A stretch of DNA of 45,796 bases from Chitinophagaceae bacterium (GTDB lineage Bacteria; Bacteroidota; Bacteroidia; Chitinophagales; Chitinophagaceae): the NCBI GenBank assembly GCA_025934485.1, contig JAICXX010000031.1, forward strand, positions 1-45,796. Reading direction: 5' to 3'. This document shows positions 35,386 through 44,387 of this stretch, one piece after another; the stretch's first letter is position 1, and each line of letters starts with the position of its first letter. A program made the position numbers and the translations under genes. The notes beneath the pieces are model-generated. The model worked only from the letters and a program-made list of their open reading frames with translations. It searched no databases and was not told the DNA's origin.

Positions 35386-38300
35386 ATGATGACCCGAAGA
35401 AACTATATGCTGATAGCCCTCGCCCTGAGCCTGCCGCGAATGGTCGCCGCTCAGCTGAGCCAATATGACATTAGCTGGGATACGCCCGGACCGACTTCCG
35501 CCGCCTCCATGCCCTTAGGCAATGGAGATGTCGGCCTGAATGTATGGGTCGATCCCGGCGGCGATCTGCTGTTCTATATTTCGAAAACCGATGCGTGGGA
35601 CGGAGAGAAAGACGCCGCGGCCGATCCCTGGATGCAACAGGGCGGTGTACTGATGAAGTTGGGGATGATCCGGGTGCACAATGCCGCGGCGGACGTCTCG
35701 CATTTCCGGCAGACCTTGCATTTACAGGAAGGGATGATCACCGTCGAGGAAGGCAACATAGGTTACCGCGTTTGGGTCGATGCGAACCATCCGGTGATCC
35801 GGGTAGAGGTCTCCGGTACTTCCCCTACCACCGTTACCTTGCACGACTGGCGGATGAATGGCCTGGGGGATACTGTCATCGGGCACAGCGGAAATGGTAT
35901 CGAATGGTTCCATCACAATCCCCGTCCTGGCGATCCGCGGCTTGCCGATCCGCATCTGGCGGATATCGCCTTCGGCGCAGTGATCAGGGGGCAAGGGCTG
36001 AACAGGAAAGACGATACTACGCTCGCGGGCACGACAAAACTGCTCTCGATCTATCCATTGACGACCACCGGTGGTGATTGGACCGCCGCATCCGACCGGA
36101 ACGTTGCGCGGCTCGGGCGGCTCGATGTTGAAAAAACCTATAAGGAACATCGCGAATGGTGGGCAAAATTCTGGGACCGCAGCTATATCTATCTGCATGG
36201 CGATGCTGCCGCGGACAGCGTGACGCAGGGGTATGTGCTGCAGCGTTTTGTTACGGCCTGTGCCGGTAGGGGCGCCTATCCTATAAAATTTAACGGATCG
36301 ATATTCGTCGTCGACAATCCTGAATGGAAAGAACACGGCAAACCCGCGCCAAAGAATGCTGATTTCCGCGCCTGGGGCGGACAGTACTGGTTCCAGAATA
36401 CTCGGCCGATATATTGGCCGCGGCTTGCCGCGGGGGATTTCGATATGATGTTGCCGCTGTTCGACATGTATCTGCACATGTTACCAGAGAATGAAGTGCT
36501 GGTCCGGAAATATTACGGTCACGACGGGGCTTATTTCCAGGAGACCGCGCCCTTTTGGGGCGGGTTGCCTTTTATGGGCCCGGACGAGCAGGCGTTATAT
36601 ACCCATCACTATTTCACACCGATACTCGAGCTGAGCATGATGATGCTGGATTATTATGAATACACCGGCGACAAAGGATTCCTACGGAAATATCTTCTGC
36701 CGGTCGCCGGCGCGGGGCTCGAATTCTTTGATAAGCATTTTCCGCGGGATAGCGCGGGCAGGCTTTTGCTCGATCCCGATAATTCCATCGAGATGTTCTG
36801 GAAGGTGCATGACCCGGCGCCGGATATTGCCGGGCTGCATGCCGTATTGCCCCGGATGCTCGAGCTTCCGGTGGATGAAAAACTAAAGAGCAGTTGGCGG
36901 AAGTTGCTGGATATATTGCCGTCCTTGCCTGTCGACAGTACCGGCGCGGAACCCCGGCTGTTGCCCTACACCGGCGCGCAGACGGCAAAGTCGCATAACG
37001 AAGAGAACCCGGAACTGTATGCTATCTATCCCTTCAGATTGTTTGGGCTCGACAAGCCGGGGTTGGAGCTGGCCCGTCATACCTTTGACATCCGCAAATG
37101 TCCGCAGAAGGGCTGCTGGTCGCAGGATCCTGTGGAAGCGGCGATGTTAGGAAATGCCGATATGGCCAAAGAAGACGTTCGGTTCAATCTTACCCGGAAA
37201 GATGCAGACCTGAAATTCCCGGCATTCTGGGCAGCCGGTCATGACTACAAACCCGATGAGGACAATGGCGGGAATGGGGAATTGGGTCTCGAGCAAATGC
37301 TGTTGCATACAGATGGGAAGAAAATAATGTTGCTTCCGGCGTGGCCCGCTGGTTGGGATGCTGACTTCAAATTACATGCTCCTTACAAGACCATCATCGA
37401 AGGCAAGGTTCGGGATGGGCAACTGGTCGATCTCGTAGTGACACCGGCGGAGCGAAGGAAAGATATTGTCGAGCTGCCGAAGCATAGCGCTACCTCTCGT
37501 TTTACCTCTTATAAGGGACTGGTGATGGCCGGTTACCAGGGATGGTTCAACGCGCCCGGCGATGGGGCGGGACGCGGCTGGAACCATTACCATGCGAAAG
37601 GTCCGCTGGAAGACGGCAATTGCAAATTCGATCTCTGGCCGGATGTCTCGGAATATCCCAAGACCTACAAATCCCCCTTCACGCATGCCGATGGCAGCCC
37701 GGCCTATCTCTTTAGCTCGTATGACAGCAGTACTACGAATGTCCATTTCCGTTGGATGCGGCAGTATGGGATCGACGGCGTTTTTGTGCAACGTTTTGTG
37801 GGCAGTGTGCGATCCGATCCCAGCAGGCACGTTAACAATGTGGTGCTGGAGCACTGCCTGAATGCATCGCGTAAATATGGTCGCGCCATCGCCGTGATGT
37901 ACGATCTGAGCGGCATGCGGGACAGTGTCGATGTGGATGTCGTGATCAACGACTGGAAATACCTCGTAGACAGCCTGCGGCTTACGTCCCGCGGCGATGA
38001 CCAAACTTATCTCTATGAACATGGAAAACCCCTGGTGGCGGTGTGGGGCGCGGGATTTGGCGATCACCGGCCCTATACCTCCCGGAGTGTGGAGCGCATC
38101 CTGAACTTCCTACAGTATGACCCCGTCTATGGCGGTTGCGCGATCTTGCTGGGAGTGCCGACCTACTGGCGTGACCAGGGTAGCGATGCCGATAAAGACC
38201 CGTATTGGATGGATCTTTACAAACGGGTAGATATTATCCAGCCCTGGATGGTCGGGCGTTATCACGAAGATACCTATGCACCTTTTAAAGAACGGATCAG

Positions 38301-38733
38301 GGCCGATATCGCGTGGACGAAGACGCATCATGAGGAGTATGTGCCCGTGGTCTTTCCAGGGTTTAGCTGGCACAATATGTATCCCAATTTTCCTCCCAAC
38401 CAGATACCGCGGGATAGCGGCAAATTCTTCTGGGAACAGATCACCGGCGATATCCGGGCCGGCGCGCAGATGCTGTATGTGGCAATGTTCGACGAGATCG
38501 ACGAAGGGACGGCTATCATGAAGGCTTCGCTGGATCCACCCGTAGGCAAGAGCACCTTCGTGAAATTCGATCCGGGGATACCCAATGATTATTATCTGCA
38601 GCTTGCAGGGCATGCCGCAAAGCTGCTTCGGGGCGAGGAGCCATTCCGGCCGGACCCGCCGCCACCGGGAGACACGGCGAAACAGCCGCTTTACCTGGAC
38701 CTGAAAGGTACAACTATTACTCTTGCACAATAA
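35386..38733 (+). CDS. DUF5703-type glycosidase fused to a GH71/GH99-like domain
   Basis: A 1115-aa exported protein (signal peptide to about residue 23, MVAAQ). The N-terminal 700 residues begin WDTPGPTSAASMPLGNGDVG, the DUF5703_N signature, and continue in a helical-barrel region like GH95/GH65-clan enzymes (HDGAYFQETAPFWG, MLPAWPAGWDADFKLHAPY). From about residue 709 a second enzyme-like domain starts (YKGLVMAGYQGWFN) with the GH71/GH99-like pattern: GIDGVFVQRF, VMYDLSG, FPGFSWHNMYPN and YVAMFDEIDEGTAI. GH99 members cut alpha-mannosides, but this branch is poorly known. The frame is continuous. I start at the first of two tandem ATGs; the frame further upstream is inside the previous gene. 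Confidence 0.82.
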   Translation: MMTRRNYMLIALALSLPRMVAAQLSQYDISWDTPGPTSAASMPLGNGDVGLNVWVDPGGDLLFYISKTDAWDGEKDAAADPWMQQGGVLMKLGMIRVHNAAADVSHFRQTLHLQEGMITVEEGNIGYRVWVDANHPVIRVEVSGTSPTTVTLHDWRMNGLGDTVIGHSGNGIEWFHHNPRPGDPRLADPHLADIAFGAVIRGQGLNRKDDTTLAGTTKLLSIYPLTTTGGDWTAASDRNVARLGRLDVEKTYKEHREWWAKFWDRSYIYLHGDAAADSVTQGYVLQRFVTACAGRGAYPIKFNGSIFVVDNPEWKEHGKPAPKNADFRAWGGQYWFQNTRPIYWPRLAAGDFDMMLPLFDMYLHMLPENEVLVRKYYGHDGAYFQETAPFWGGLPFMGPDEQALYTHHYFTPILELSMMMLDYYEYTGDKGFLRKYLLPVAGAGLEFFDKHFPRDSAGRLLLDPDNSIEMFWKVHDPAPDIAGLHAVLPRMLELPVDEKLKSSWRKLLDILPSLPVDSTGAEPRLLPYTGAQTAKSHNEENPELYAIYPFRLFGLDKPGLELARHTFDIRKCPQKGCWSQDPVEAAMLGNADMAKEDVRFNLTRKDADLKFPAFWAAGHDYKPDEDNGGNGELGLEQMLLHTDGKKIMLLPAWPAGWDADFKLHAPYKTIIEGKVRDGQLVDLVVTPAERRKDIVELPKHSATSRFTSYKGLVMAGYQGWFNAPGDGAGRGWNHYHAKGPLEDGNCKFDLWPDVSEYPKTYKSPFTHADGSPAYLFSSYDSSTTNVHFRWMRQYGIDGVFVQRFVGSVRSDPSRHVNNVVLEHCLNASRKYGRAIAVMYDLSGMRDSVDVDVVINDWKYLVDSLRLTSRGDDQTYLYEHGKPLVAVWGAGFGDHRPYTSRSVERILNFLQYDPVYGGCAILLGVPTYWRDQGSDADKDPYWMDLYKRVDIIQPWMVGRYHEDTYAPFKERIRADIAWTKTHHEEYVPVVFPGFSWHNMYPNFPPNQIPRDSGKFFWEQITGDIRAGAQMLYVAMFDEIDEGTAIMKASLDPPVGKSTFVKFDPGIPNDYYLQLAGHAAKLLRGEEPFRPDPPPPGDTAKQPLYLDLKGTTITLAQ

Positions 38734-38743
38734 AAATCTGTAT

Positions 38744-40093
38744 ATGACACATAATCGTCGTGAATTGATCAAGATGCTGGGGCTCGGCGGCGCCGCATCC
38801 ATTTTAGGCCCTGTGGCGGCAAAGGCTGCACCGGAGTCGCGGACGGGTCGAGAGCTTCCGCGGATGTCTACGGGCGGACTGCCCCCGGTGACCATTCGTT
38901 CCGTGAAGGCCATCGCTACCAACCCGGCAGGCGCGAATCTCGTAGTGGTGAAGGTAGAGACCTCGGAGCCAGGGCTATATGGTGTTGGCTGCGCCACGTT
39001 TACACAGCGGGCGGAGGTGGTGGTAACCGCGATCAACAGCTATATGCCCGACTTCTGCGTCGGCAAGGATGTGGATAATATCGAAGACCTATGGCAGTCG
39101 TTTTTTGTGAGTTCTTATTGGCGCAACGGTCCCGTGCTCAACAACGCGCTTAGCGGACTCAACCAGGCGCTTTGGGATATCAAAGGGAAGCGTGCCAATA
39201 TGCCCGTGTATCAGCTGCTCGGCGGCAAGGCCCGGTTTGCGGTGGACTGCTATGCGCATGCCGACGGTAAGACGCCGGAAGAGGTAGCGGCGAACACGCA
39301 GAAATATATGGACGAAGGTTTCCGCTATGTACGTATCCAGCAGGGTGGCTATGGTAGCTTGCAATTGGCGAAACGACCGGACTGGCGCGATGCGGGGTTC
39401 GGCCGGCCCACCGATGATTTTATGGACCGGCACGCCTATGTGCTGGCCATTCCCAAATTATTCGAGACGGTACGAAAGGCTTGTGGCCAGGAAGTGGAGC
39501 TCCTGCACGATACCCACGAGCGGGTACAGCCGCAGGATATGATCAATATGTGCAAACGCCTCGAGGAGTTCGACCCGTATTGGATCGAAGACCCGCTGAC
39601 GCCGGAGAATATGCATTTGTTTCCGCAGCTAAGGGCGGCGACGACAGTGCCGTTTGCCATGGGCGAGCTCTTCAATAACCCCAACGAGTTCGTGGATTAT
39701 ATCGCCCATCGCGATTTTGATTATTTCCGCTGTCATGTCTCGCAGATCGGGGGCATCACCCCGGCGCTCAAGGTGGCTCACCTCGGTGAGTTCTTCAATG
39801 TCCGGAGCGGTTGGCATGGCCCCGGCGATGTTTCGCCCGTCGGACATGCGGCGCAGTGTCATATCGATCTGGCCATCTGGAATTTTGGCGTACAGGAGTC
39901 GATCTTTTTCAACGATCTCATCAAGGAGGTGTTCCCGGGTACGCCCGAGCTGAAGAAAGGCTATATGTATATCAACGAGGCGCCGGGGCTGGGTGTGGAC
40001 ATCAACGAAAAATTGGCGGCCAAATATCCGATCAACAACAATGCCGGCAAATGGACGCTACGTGGCCGGGATGGGACCATCATCAGACCGTAG
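38744..40093 (+). CDS. Tat-exported enolase-superfamily sugar-acid dehydratase (ManD/RspA-like)
   Basis: A 449-aa protein with a twin-arginine-type signal (NRRELIKMLGLGGAASILGP, residues 4-23). The body is an enolase-superfamily barrel of the mannonate dehydratase/RspA group. Metal ligands are D256 in LLHDTHERV, E282 in WIEDPLTPENM and E308 in FAMGELFNNP; likely catalytic residues include H258 and H358 in SGWHGPGDVSPVGHA. The family dehydrates acid sugars such as D-mannonate or D-gluconate to 2-keto-3-deoxy acids. Relatives are usually cytoplasmic, so export is notable. I start at the ATG 10 nt after the previous stop, not the TTG at 38723. Neighbours are an oxidase and a mutarotase-like gene, which fits. 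Confidence 0.88.
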   Translation: MTHNRRELIKMLGLGGAASILGPVAAKAAPESRTGRELPRMSTGGLPPVTIRSVKAIATNPAGANLVVVKVETSEPGLYGVGCATFTQRAEVVVTAINSYMPDFCVGKDVDNIEDLWQSFFVSSYWRNGPVLNNALSGLNQALWDIKGKRANMPVYQLLGGKARFAVDCYAHADGKTPEEVAANTQKYMDEGFRYVRIQQGGYGSLQLAKRPDWRDAGFGRPTDDFMDRHAYVLAIPKLFETVRKACGQEVELLHDTHERVQPQDMINMCKRLEEFDPYWIEDPLTPENMHLFPQLRAATTVPFAMGELFNNPNEFVDYIAHRDFDYFRCHVSQIGGITPALKVAHLGEFFNVRSGWHGPGDVSPVGHAAQCHIDLAIWNFGVQESIFFNDLIKEVFPGTPELKKGYMYINEAPGLGVDINEKLAAKYPINNNAGKWTLRGRDGTIIRP

Positions 40094-40124
40094 GCAACAC
40101 GATGACAAAAACAAAATCGAGACC

Positions 40125-41072
40125 ATGCGAATGAGGATAATCGCGACAATGATCTTGCTGGCGACCGGCTTGACCGGCCTAACGCAGAGTCCGCCGCAGG
40201 CGGAGATCTCAAACGGGATCGTGCGGGCGCGGTTCTATCTGCCGGATACGGCCAATGGCTACTATCGCGCTACGCGGTTCGACTGGTCGGGTGTGATGCC
40301 TTCGTTGGAACATGCGGGCCACAGCTATTTCGGTCAGTGGTTTCCGAGATATGCGCCGACGATCCATGACGCGATCATGGGACCGGTGGAATCCTTTTCG
40401 CCACTGGGCTATGGGGATGGAGACACCTTCGTACAGATCGGCGTTGGCGTGCTGGTACGGCCGGATAGCGCGGCGTATTCGCCGTTCCGTTATTACCGGA
40501 TCAGGGATGCCGGGAAGTGGGTCGTCCGCAAAGGGCTGCGGCAGGTGGAGTTCCGGCAAACGGTCGCGGGCTATGTCTATACCAAGACGGTGAGCCTGAC
40601 CAGGGGAAAGCCCCAGCTGGTGATCACGCACCGGCTGCGAAACACGGGCAGCCGGCCCATCGAGACCGAGGTATTCGATCATAACTTTTTTGTTACCGAC
40701 AGCCAGACGATCGCCCCGGGTATCGTGCTGAAGTTCCCTTTCCCACTCGAGGCGGAGCAGGCCCGTGGGCTGAACCTGGCGGCGATCAGGGGTGATTCGA
40801 TCTCTATCCTTCGGCCCCTGAAGATCAACGAGTCGATGTATGCGATCCTGCACGGGTATGGCCCTATGGCATCGGATTATGACATCCGCCTGGAGAACCA
40901 TATCACCGGCGCCGCGGTCCGCATCCGCGCCGACAGACCGCTTTCAAAATTGATCTATTGGGGTTCCGTGAAAACCCTTTGCCCCGAACCTTATATCCAT
41001 GTGAGCGTAGCGCCAGGTAGGACGTTTAGCTGGACGCTTTATTACGATCTTTATACTGTCAACCCCTACTAA
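40125..41072 (+). CDS. Exported galactose-mutarotase-like beta-sandwich protein
   Basis: A 315-aa protein with a signal peptide (about residues 1-22, ending LTGLTQ). The remainder is beta-rich with blocks such as ISNGIVRARFYLPD, YYRATRFDWSG, HSYFGQWFPRY and THRLRNTGSRPIETEVFDHNFF, resembling the supersandwich fold of aldose 1-epimerases and related sugar-binding proteins. An epimerase His/Glu pair is not certain; H218 in THRLRN-like and E/D residues in FDHNFF are candidates by pattern only. Proteins that catalyse anomer exchange would supply the beta-anomer to a PQQ dehydrogenase, the next gene, which starts in the stop codon (TAATG). Function is inferred. An ATG at 40131 is an alternative start. 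Confidence 0.6.
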   Translation: MRMRIIATMILLATGLTGLTQSPPQAEISNGIVRARFYLPDTANGYYRATRFDWSGVMPSLEHAGHSYFGQWFPRYAPTIHDAIMGPVESFSPLGYGDGDTFVQIGVGVLVRPDSAAYSPFRYYRIRDAGKWVVRKGLRQVEFRQTVAGYVYTKTVSLTRGKPQLVITHRLRNTGSRPIETEVFDHNFFVTDSQTIAPGIVLKFPFPLEAEQARGLNLAAIRGDSISILRPLKINESMYAILHGYGPMASDYDIRLENHITGAAVRIRADRPLSKLIYWGSVKTLCPEPYIHVSVAPGRTFSWTLYYDLYTVNPY

Positions 41073-44000
41073 TGAAACTGCTATTTGGTTGTTGTTTTCT
41101 TTTTTTGCTTGCGTGTAACCGGCAGCATGGACCCAATGTCGATTATGCGGTGTATGGCGGGAACAAGCAGAATAATCGTTATTCGGCTTTGCGGCAGATC
41201 GATGGTTCGAATGTCAAAGATCTGCAGCCGGCGTGGACGTATAATTCCGCCGATACCGGCGTCTCCAAACATGAGCATGATATCCAATGTCAGCCCATCG
41301 TGGTGGATGGCATCTTATATGGGGTAAGCCCCACGTTGAAACTATTTGCGGTGAGTGCGGCAACGGGTCAGCAGATCTGGAAATTCGATCCCTTCAAATT
41401 CGCCGCGCCGCGGTTCAACCAATGCCGGGGGATGGCTTATTGGACCGATGGAAAAGAGAAGCGCATCTTCTACTCCGCCGGCCCCAATCTTTATTGTGTC
41501 GACGCGCTTACCGGCACCCAGGAACCCAGGTTTGGCCATGACGGCCGGATCTCTTTGTACACCGGTCTCGCCATCAATCATCCCGTAATCGATCTATATG
41601 TGACCGCGACCTCACCACCTGTGATCTATAAGAATATCCTGATCGTTGGTTCCGCCGTATCGGAATCGGGCGACGCCGCCCCGGGGTATATCCGGGCTTT
41701 TGATGTGCTCACGGGGAAACTGTTATGGACCTTTCACAGCATACCCCAACCGGGCGATCCGGGATACGACACCTGGCCGGCGGCTACCTATAAATGGATG
41801 GGCGGAACGAACAACTGGAGCGGTCTTTCGCTGGATGAAAAACGCGGCGTGGTGTATTTCGGCACCGGCTCACCCTCGTCCGACTTCTATGGCGGCGACC
41901 GGGCCGGCATGAACCTTTTTTCCGATTGTATCATGGCGTTGGATGCGACCAGCGGGAAGATCAGGTGGTATTATCAGACCATACATCATGATCTGTGGGA
42001 CCGGGATATCCCCTGTCCGCCGAATCTCACTACGGTGATGCACAATGGGAAGCGGGTGGATGTCGTTGTTCAGAGTACAAAGGACGGATTGGTCTATGTG
42101 CTCGACAGGGACAGCGGCATCTCACTTTTTCCGGTGGAAGAACGGCCGGTTCCGACGCATGGTCTACCTGGCGAACATCCCTGGGCTACGCAGCGCTATC
42201 CATCGAAACCGTTGCCGTTCTCGCACCAAACGGTAACCGACACAGATCTTACAAACATCTCACCTGCGGCACATGACTACGTGCAGCGCATCTTCGATCA
42301 AACGACCAGGGCGCCGAAAAATAAGTTCCTCCCGCCGGACACGGGAGGAACGGTACTCGTAGGCTATAGCGGTGGTGCCGAATGGGGCGGTAATGCGGTC
42401 GACTCCGAAGGTGTTTTCTATCAGAATGCCAATGATGCTCCCTGGCTGCTCAGGATGATCTCGATGGAAGCGCGGCAGAAAGAGATCGCGAAATTATCCG
42501 TTGGCTATGGGCTGTATATCGCCAACTGCGCGCCTTGTCATGGTGCGGACCGAAAAGGCAATGGGCATGAGATCCCCGAGCTGCTGCATGTTGGCCAACG
42601 ACTGAAGCCTGCGGACATGGCGGGCATTCTCAGAAACGGCCAGGGGCGGATGCCCAGTTTTCAGCAGCTGCCGGAGGAGCAGCGAACAGCGATCATCAAC
42701 TTTTTAGCCAGCGGCCACGATGGATACCGGGTCGCGGCAGAGCACCGGGAAACACCGGCAGCGCCGGAGGTGAGGACTCGCGAGCGGGCCGGGACCGAGG
42801 AGATAACCTTTCCCTACAAACCACCTTATATCAGCAAGGAATGGGAGAAGCTCACCGACTCCGACGGATATCCCGGTATCAAGCCGCCGTGGGGTACGCT
42901 GAATGCCATCGACTTGAATACCGGCGACTATCGGTGGCGGGTGCCGTTGGGTGAATTTCCCGAGCTAACGAAAAAGGGGATACCCGTTACTGGGATGGAA
43001 TCATATGGCGGCCCGCTGGCGACGGCGGGAGGTCTCGTGTTTATTGCAGGGACGCGGGATGAGATGATCCGCGCTTTCGACAAGGCGACGGGTAAGGTGG
43101 TATGGCAGTATCATTTGCCTGCGGCCGGTTTTGCCACACCTATTACTTATATGGTCAACGGCGTCCAGTATATCGCCATAGCGGCAGGAGGGGGCAGGGG
43201 GTTGAAAACGGGCGGCGATTATGTTGCTTTTGCGTTGCCACAGTTCGCACATGCCGCCACAGCCCCTGGCGGACCGGGTGGGTGGATACTCATGGGGTTA
43301 TTTGTGTTGCTCGCCCTGCTGGTCCGGCGTTCGCCCACGCTGAAGGGCTTCTCGTTTACGCTGACGATCTTTGCCGCGGTTAGTCTCGCGATGTATTACC
43401 CTGCGTATTTTACACACATTGGAAGCTTCAAGCTGTCGAGGCTGATCTTGCCGCTGATACAAATCATTATGTTCGGGATGGGGACCGAGCTCTCGCTACA
43501 GGAATTCCGCAATGTGGTCCGGATGCCCAAGGGTATATTGATCGGAGTGATGTGTCATTATACCATCATGCCGCTGGTGAGTATTGCCGTGACCTCGCTT
43601 TTCCATTTTCCCAGCGAGATCGCCGCGGGCATTATTTTGGTGGGTTGTTGCCCCAGTGGATTGGCCAGCAACGTGATGTCATATCTCGCACGGGCAAATC
43701 TGGCGCTAAGTGTCTCGGTGACGGCGATCTCGACCCTGCTTGCGCCGTTTCTGACGCCCATGCTAATGAAACTGTTCGCCGGGCAGTACATCGATATCCA
43801 CCTGGGCGCCATGATCTGGGATATTGTCCAGATCGTGATCATCCCGATCGCTGCGGGTTTGCTCTTCCATTATATTGTCCGGGGACGTTTTCGCTGGCTG
43901 GATAAGGCCATGCCGCTCGTGTCGATGGCCGGCATCGCGCTCATCATCGTGGTGATCACGGCTGCGGGGCGCGATAGCCTGCTGAAGGTAGGCGTGCTGC

Positions 44001-44308
44001 TGATCGTGGCAACGCTGGTGCAGAATTTTGCCGGCTATACCCTGGGTTATTGGGCTGCACGGTGGATGGGACTTGGGGAAGGGGACCGAAGGACGATAGC
44101 GCTCGAGGTGGGAATGCAGAATGCGGGGCTGGCATCGGGGCTTGCATTGGGATTAGGGAAGCTCGCGACGGTAGGGTTGGCCCCCGCCGTGTTTGGACCG
44201 ATGATGAATATTTCCGGGTCGGCCCTCGCGACATGGTGGCACAAGCGGCTGCCGGCGGAGGCCGACATCGCCGAAGATGAAAAAAAATCCCTGAAAATCA
44301 GCGATTAA
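41072..44308 (+). CDS. PQQ dehydrogenase with inserted cytochrome c, fused to a BASS-family transporter
   Basis: A 1078-aa single frame. A lipoprotein-type signal ends LLAC (Cys15). Residues about 22-470 and 570-723 form a quinoprotein propeller (YGGNKQNNRYSAL, LQPAWTY, a final YIAIAAGGGRGLKTGGDYVAFALP). Between them lies a cytochrome c domain with CAPCH at 486-490 and its axial Met in GRMPSF. After the propeller comes one extra membrane helix (738-751), then a complete bile acid:Na+ symporter-like (BASS) transporter (about 757-1060): FGMGTELSLQEF, GCCPSGLASNVMSYLA, and E1012-x3-Q1016-N1017, the Na+-site motif. The enzyme half oxidises sugars or alcohols in the periplasm; BASS transporters import organic acids. 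No stop codon or frame change separates the halves. I know of no described fusion like this. Confidence 0.9.
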   Translation: MKLLFGCCFLFLLACNRQHGPNVDYAVYGGNKQNNRYSALRQIDGSNVKDLQPAWTYNSADTGVSKHEHDIQCQPIVVDGILYGVSPTLKLFAVSAATGQQIWKFDPFKFAAPRFNQCRGMAYWTDGKEKRIFYSAGPNLYCVDALTGTQEPRFGHDGRISLYTGLAINHPVIDLYVTATSPPVIYKNILIVGSAVSESGDAAPGYIRAFDVLTGKLLWTFHSIPQPGDPGYDTWPAATYKWMGGTNNWSGLSLDEKRGVVYFGTGSPSSDFYGGDRAGMNLFSDCIMALDATSGKIRWYYQTIHHDLWDRDIPCPPNLTTVMHNGKRVDVVVQSTKDGLVYVLDRDSGISLFPVEERPVPTHGLPGEHPWATQRYPSKPLPFSHQTVTDTDLTNISPAAHDYVQRIFDQTTRAPKNKFLPPDTGGTVLVGYSGGAEWGGNAVDSEGVFYQNANDAPWLLRMISMEARQKEIAKLSVGYGLYIANCAPCHGADRKGNGHEIPELLHVGQRLKPADMAGILRNGQGRMPSFQQLPEEQRTAIINFLASGHDGYRVAAEHRETPAAPEVRTRERAGTEEITFPYKPPYISKEWEKLTDSDGYPGIKPPWGTLNAIDLNTGDYRWRVPLGEFPELTKKGIPVTGMESYGGPLATAGGLVFIAGTRDEMIRAFDKATGKVVWQYHLPAAGFATPITYMVNGVQYIAIAAGGGRGLKTGGDYVAFALPQFAHAATAPGGPGGWILMGLFVLLALLVRRSPTLKGFSFTLTIFAAVSLAMYYPAYFTHIGSFKLSRLILPLIQIIMFGMGTELSLQEFRNVVRMPKGILIGVMCHYTIMPLVSIAVTSLFHFPSEIAAGIILVGCCPSGLASNVMSYLARANLALSVSVTAISTLLAPFLTPMLMKLFAGQYIDIHLGAMIWDIVQIVIIPIAAGLLFHYIVRGRFRWLDKAMPLVSMAGIALIIVVITAAGRDSLLKVGVLLIVATLVQNFAGYTLGYWAARWMGLGEGDRRTIALEVGMQNAGLASGLALGLGKLATVGLAPAVFGPMMNISGSALATWWHKRLPAEADIAEDEKKSLKISD

Positions 44309-44314
44309 TCGCTG
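44299..44314. repeat. Perfect 16-bp palindrome at the end of the fusion gene
   Basis: CAGCGATTAATCGCTG is its own reverse complement and contains the stop codon TAA of the dehydrogenase-transporter gene. It could form a 6-bp hairpin with a TTAA loop, but no T-run follows. It lies 2 bases before the operator-like motif at 44317. Confidence 0.6.
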
Positions 44315-44316
44315 GG

Positions 44317-44331
44317 TTAATCGATAATTAA
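44317..44331. promoter_or_regulatory. TTAAT-N5-ATTAA operator-like motif, copy 2
   Basis: TTAAT-CGATA-ATTAA followed by AGGC lies 56 bases before the SusC start codon at 44388. Within TTAATCGATWATTAARGGC it differs from copy 1 (31567-31581 plus 4 bases) at only two positions. Confidence 0.5.
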
Positions 44332-44387
44332 AGGCTTTGTTAATGTTCCACGCGTTCTTTTGTATTCTATAAAAACAACATTGCTGT

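Noticed and set aside
43252-43330. Frameshift or assembly join between dehydrogenase and transporter
   Set aside because: The frame is open through a complete propeller end, a sensible linker helix and the full start of the transporter, with no stop or repeated sequence at the junction. Long-read confirmation would settle it.
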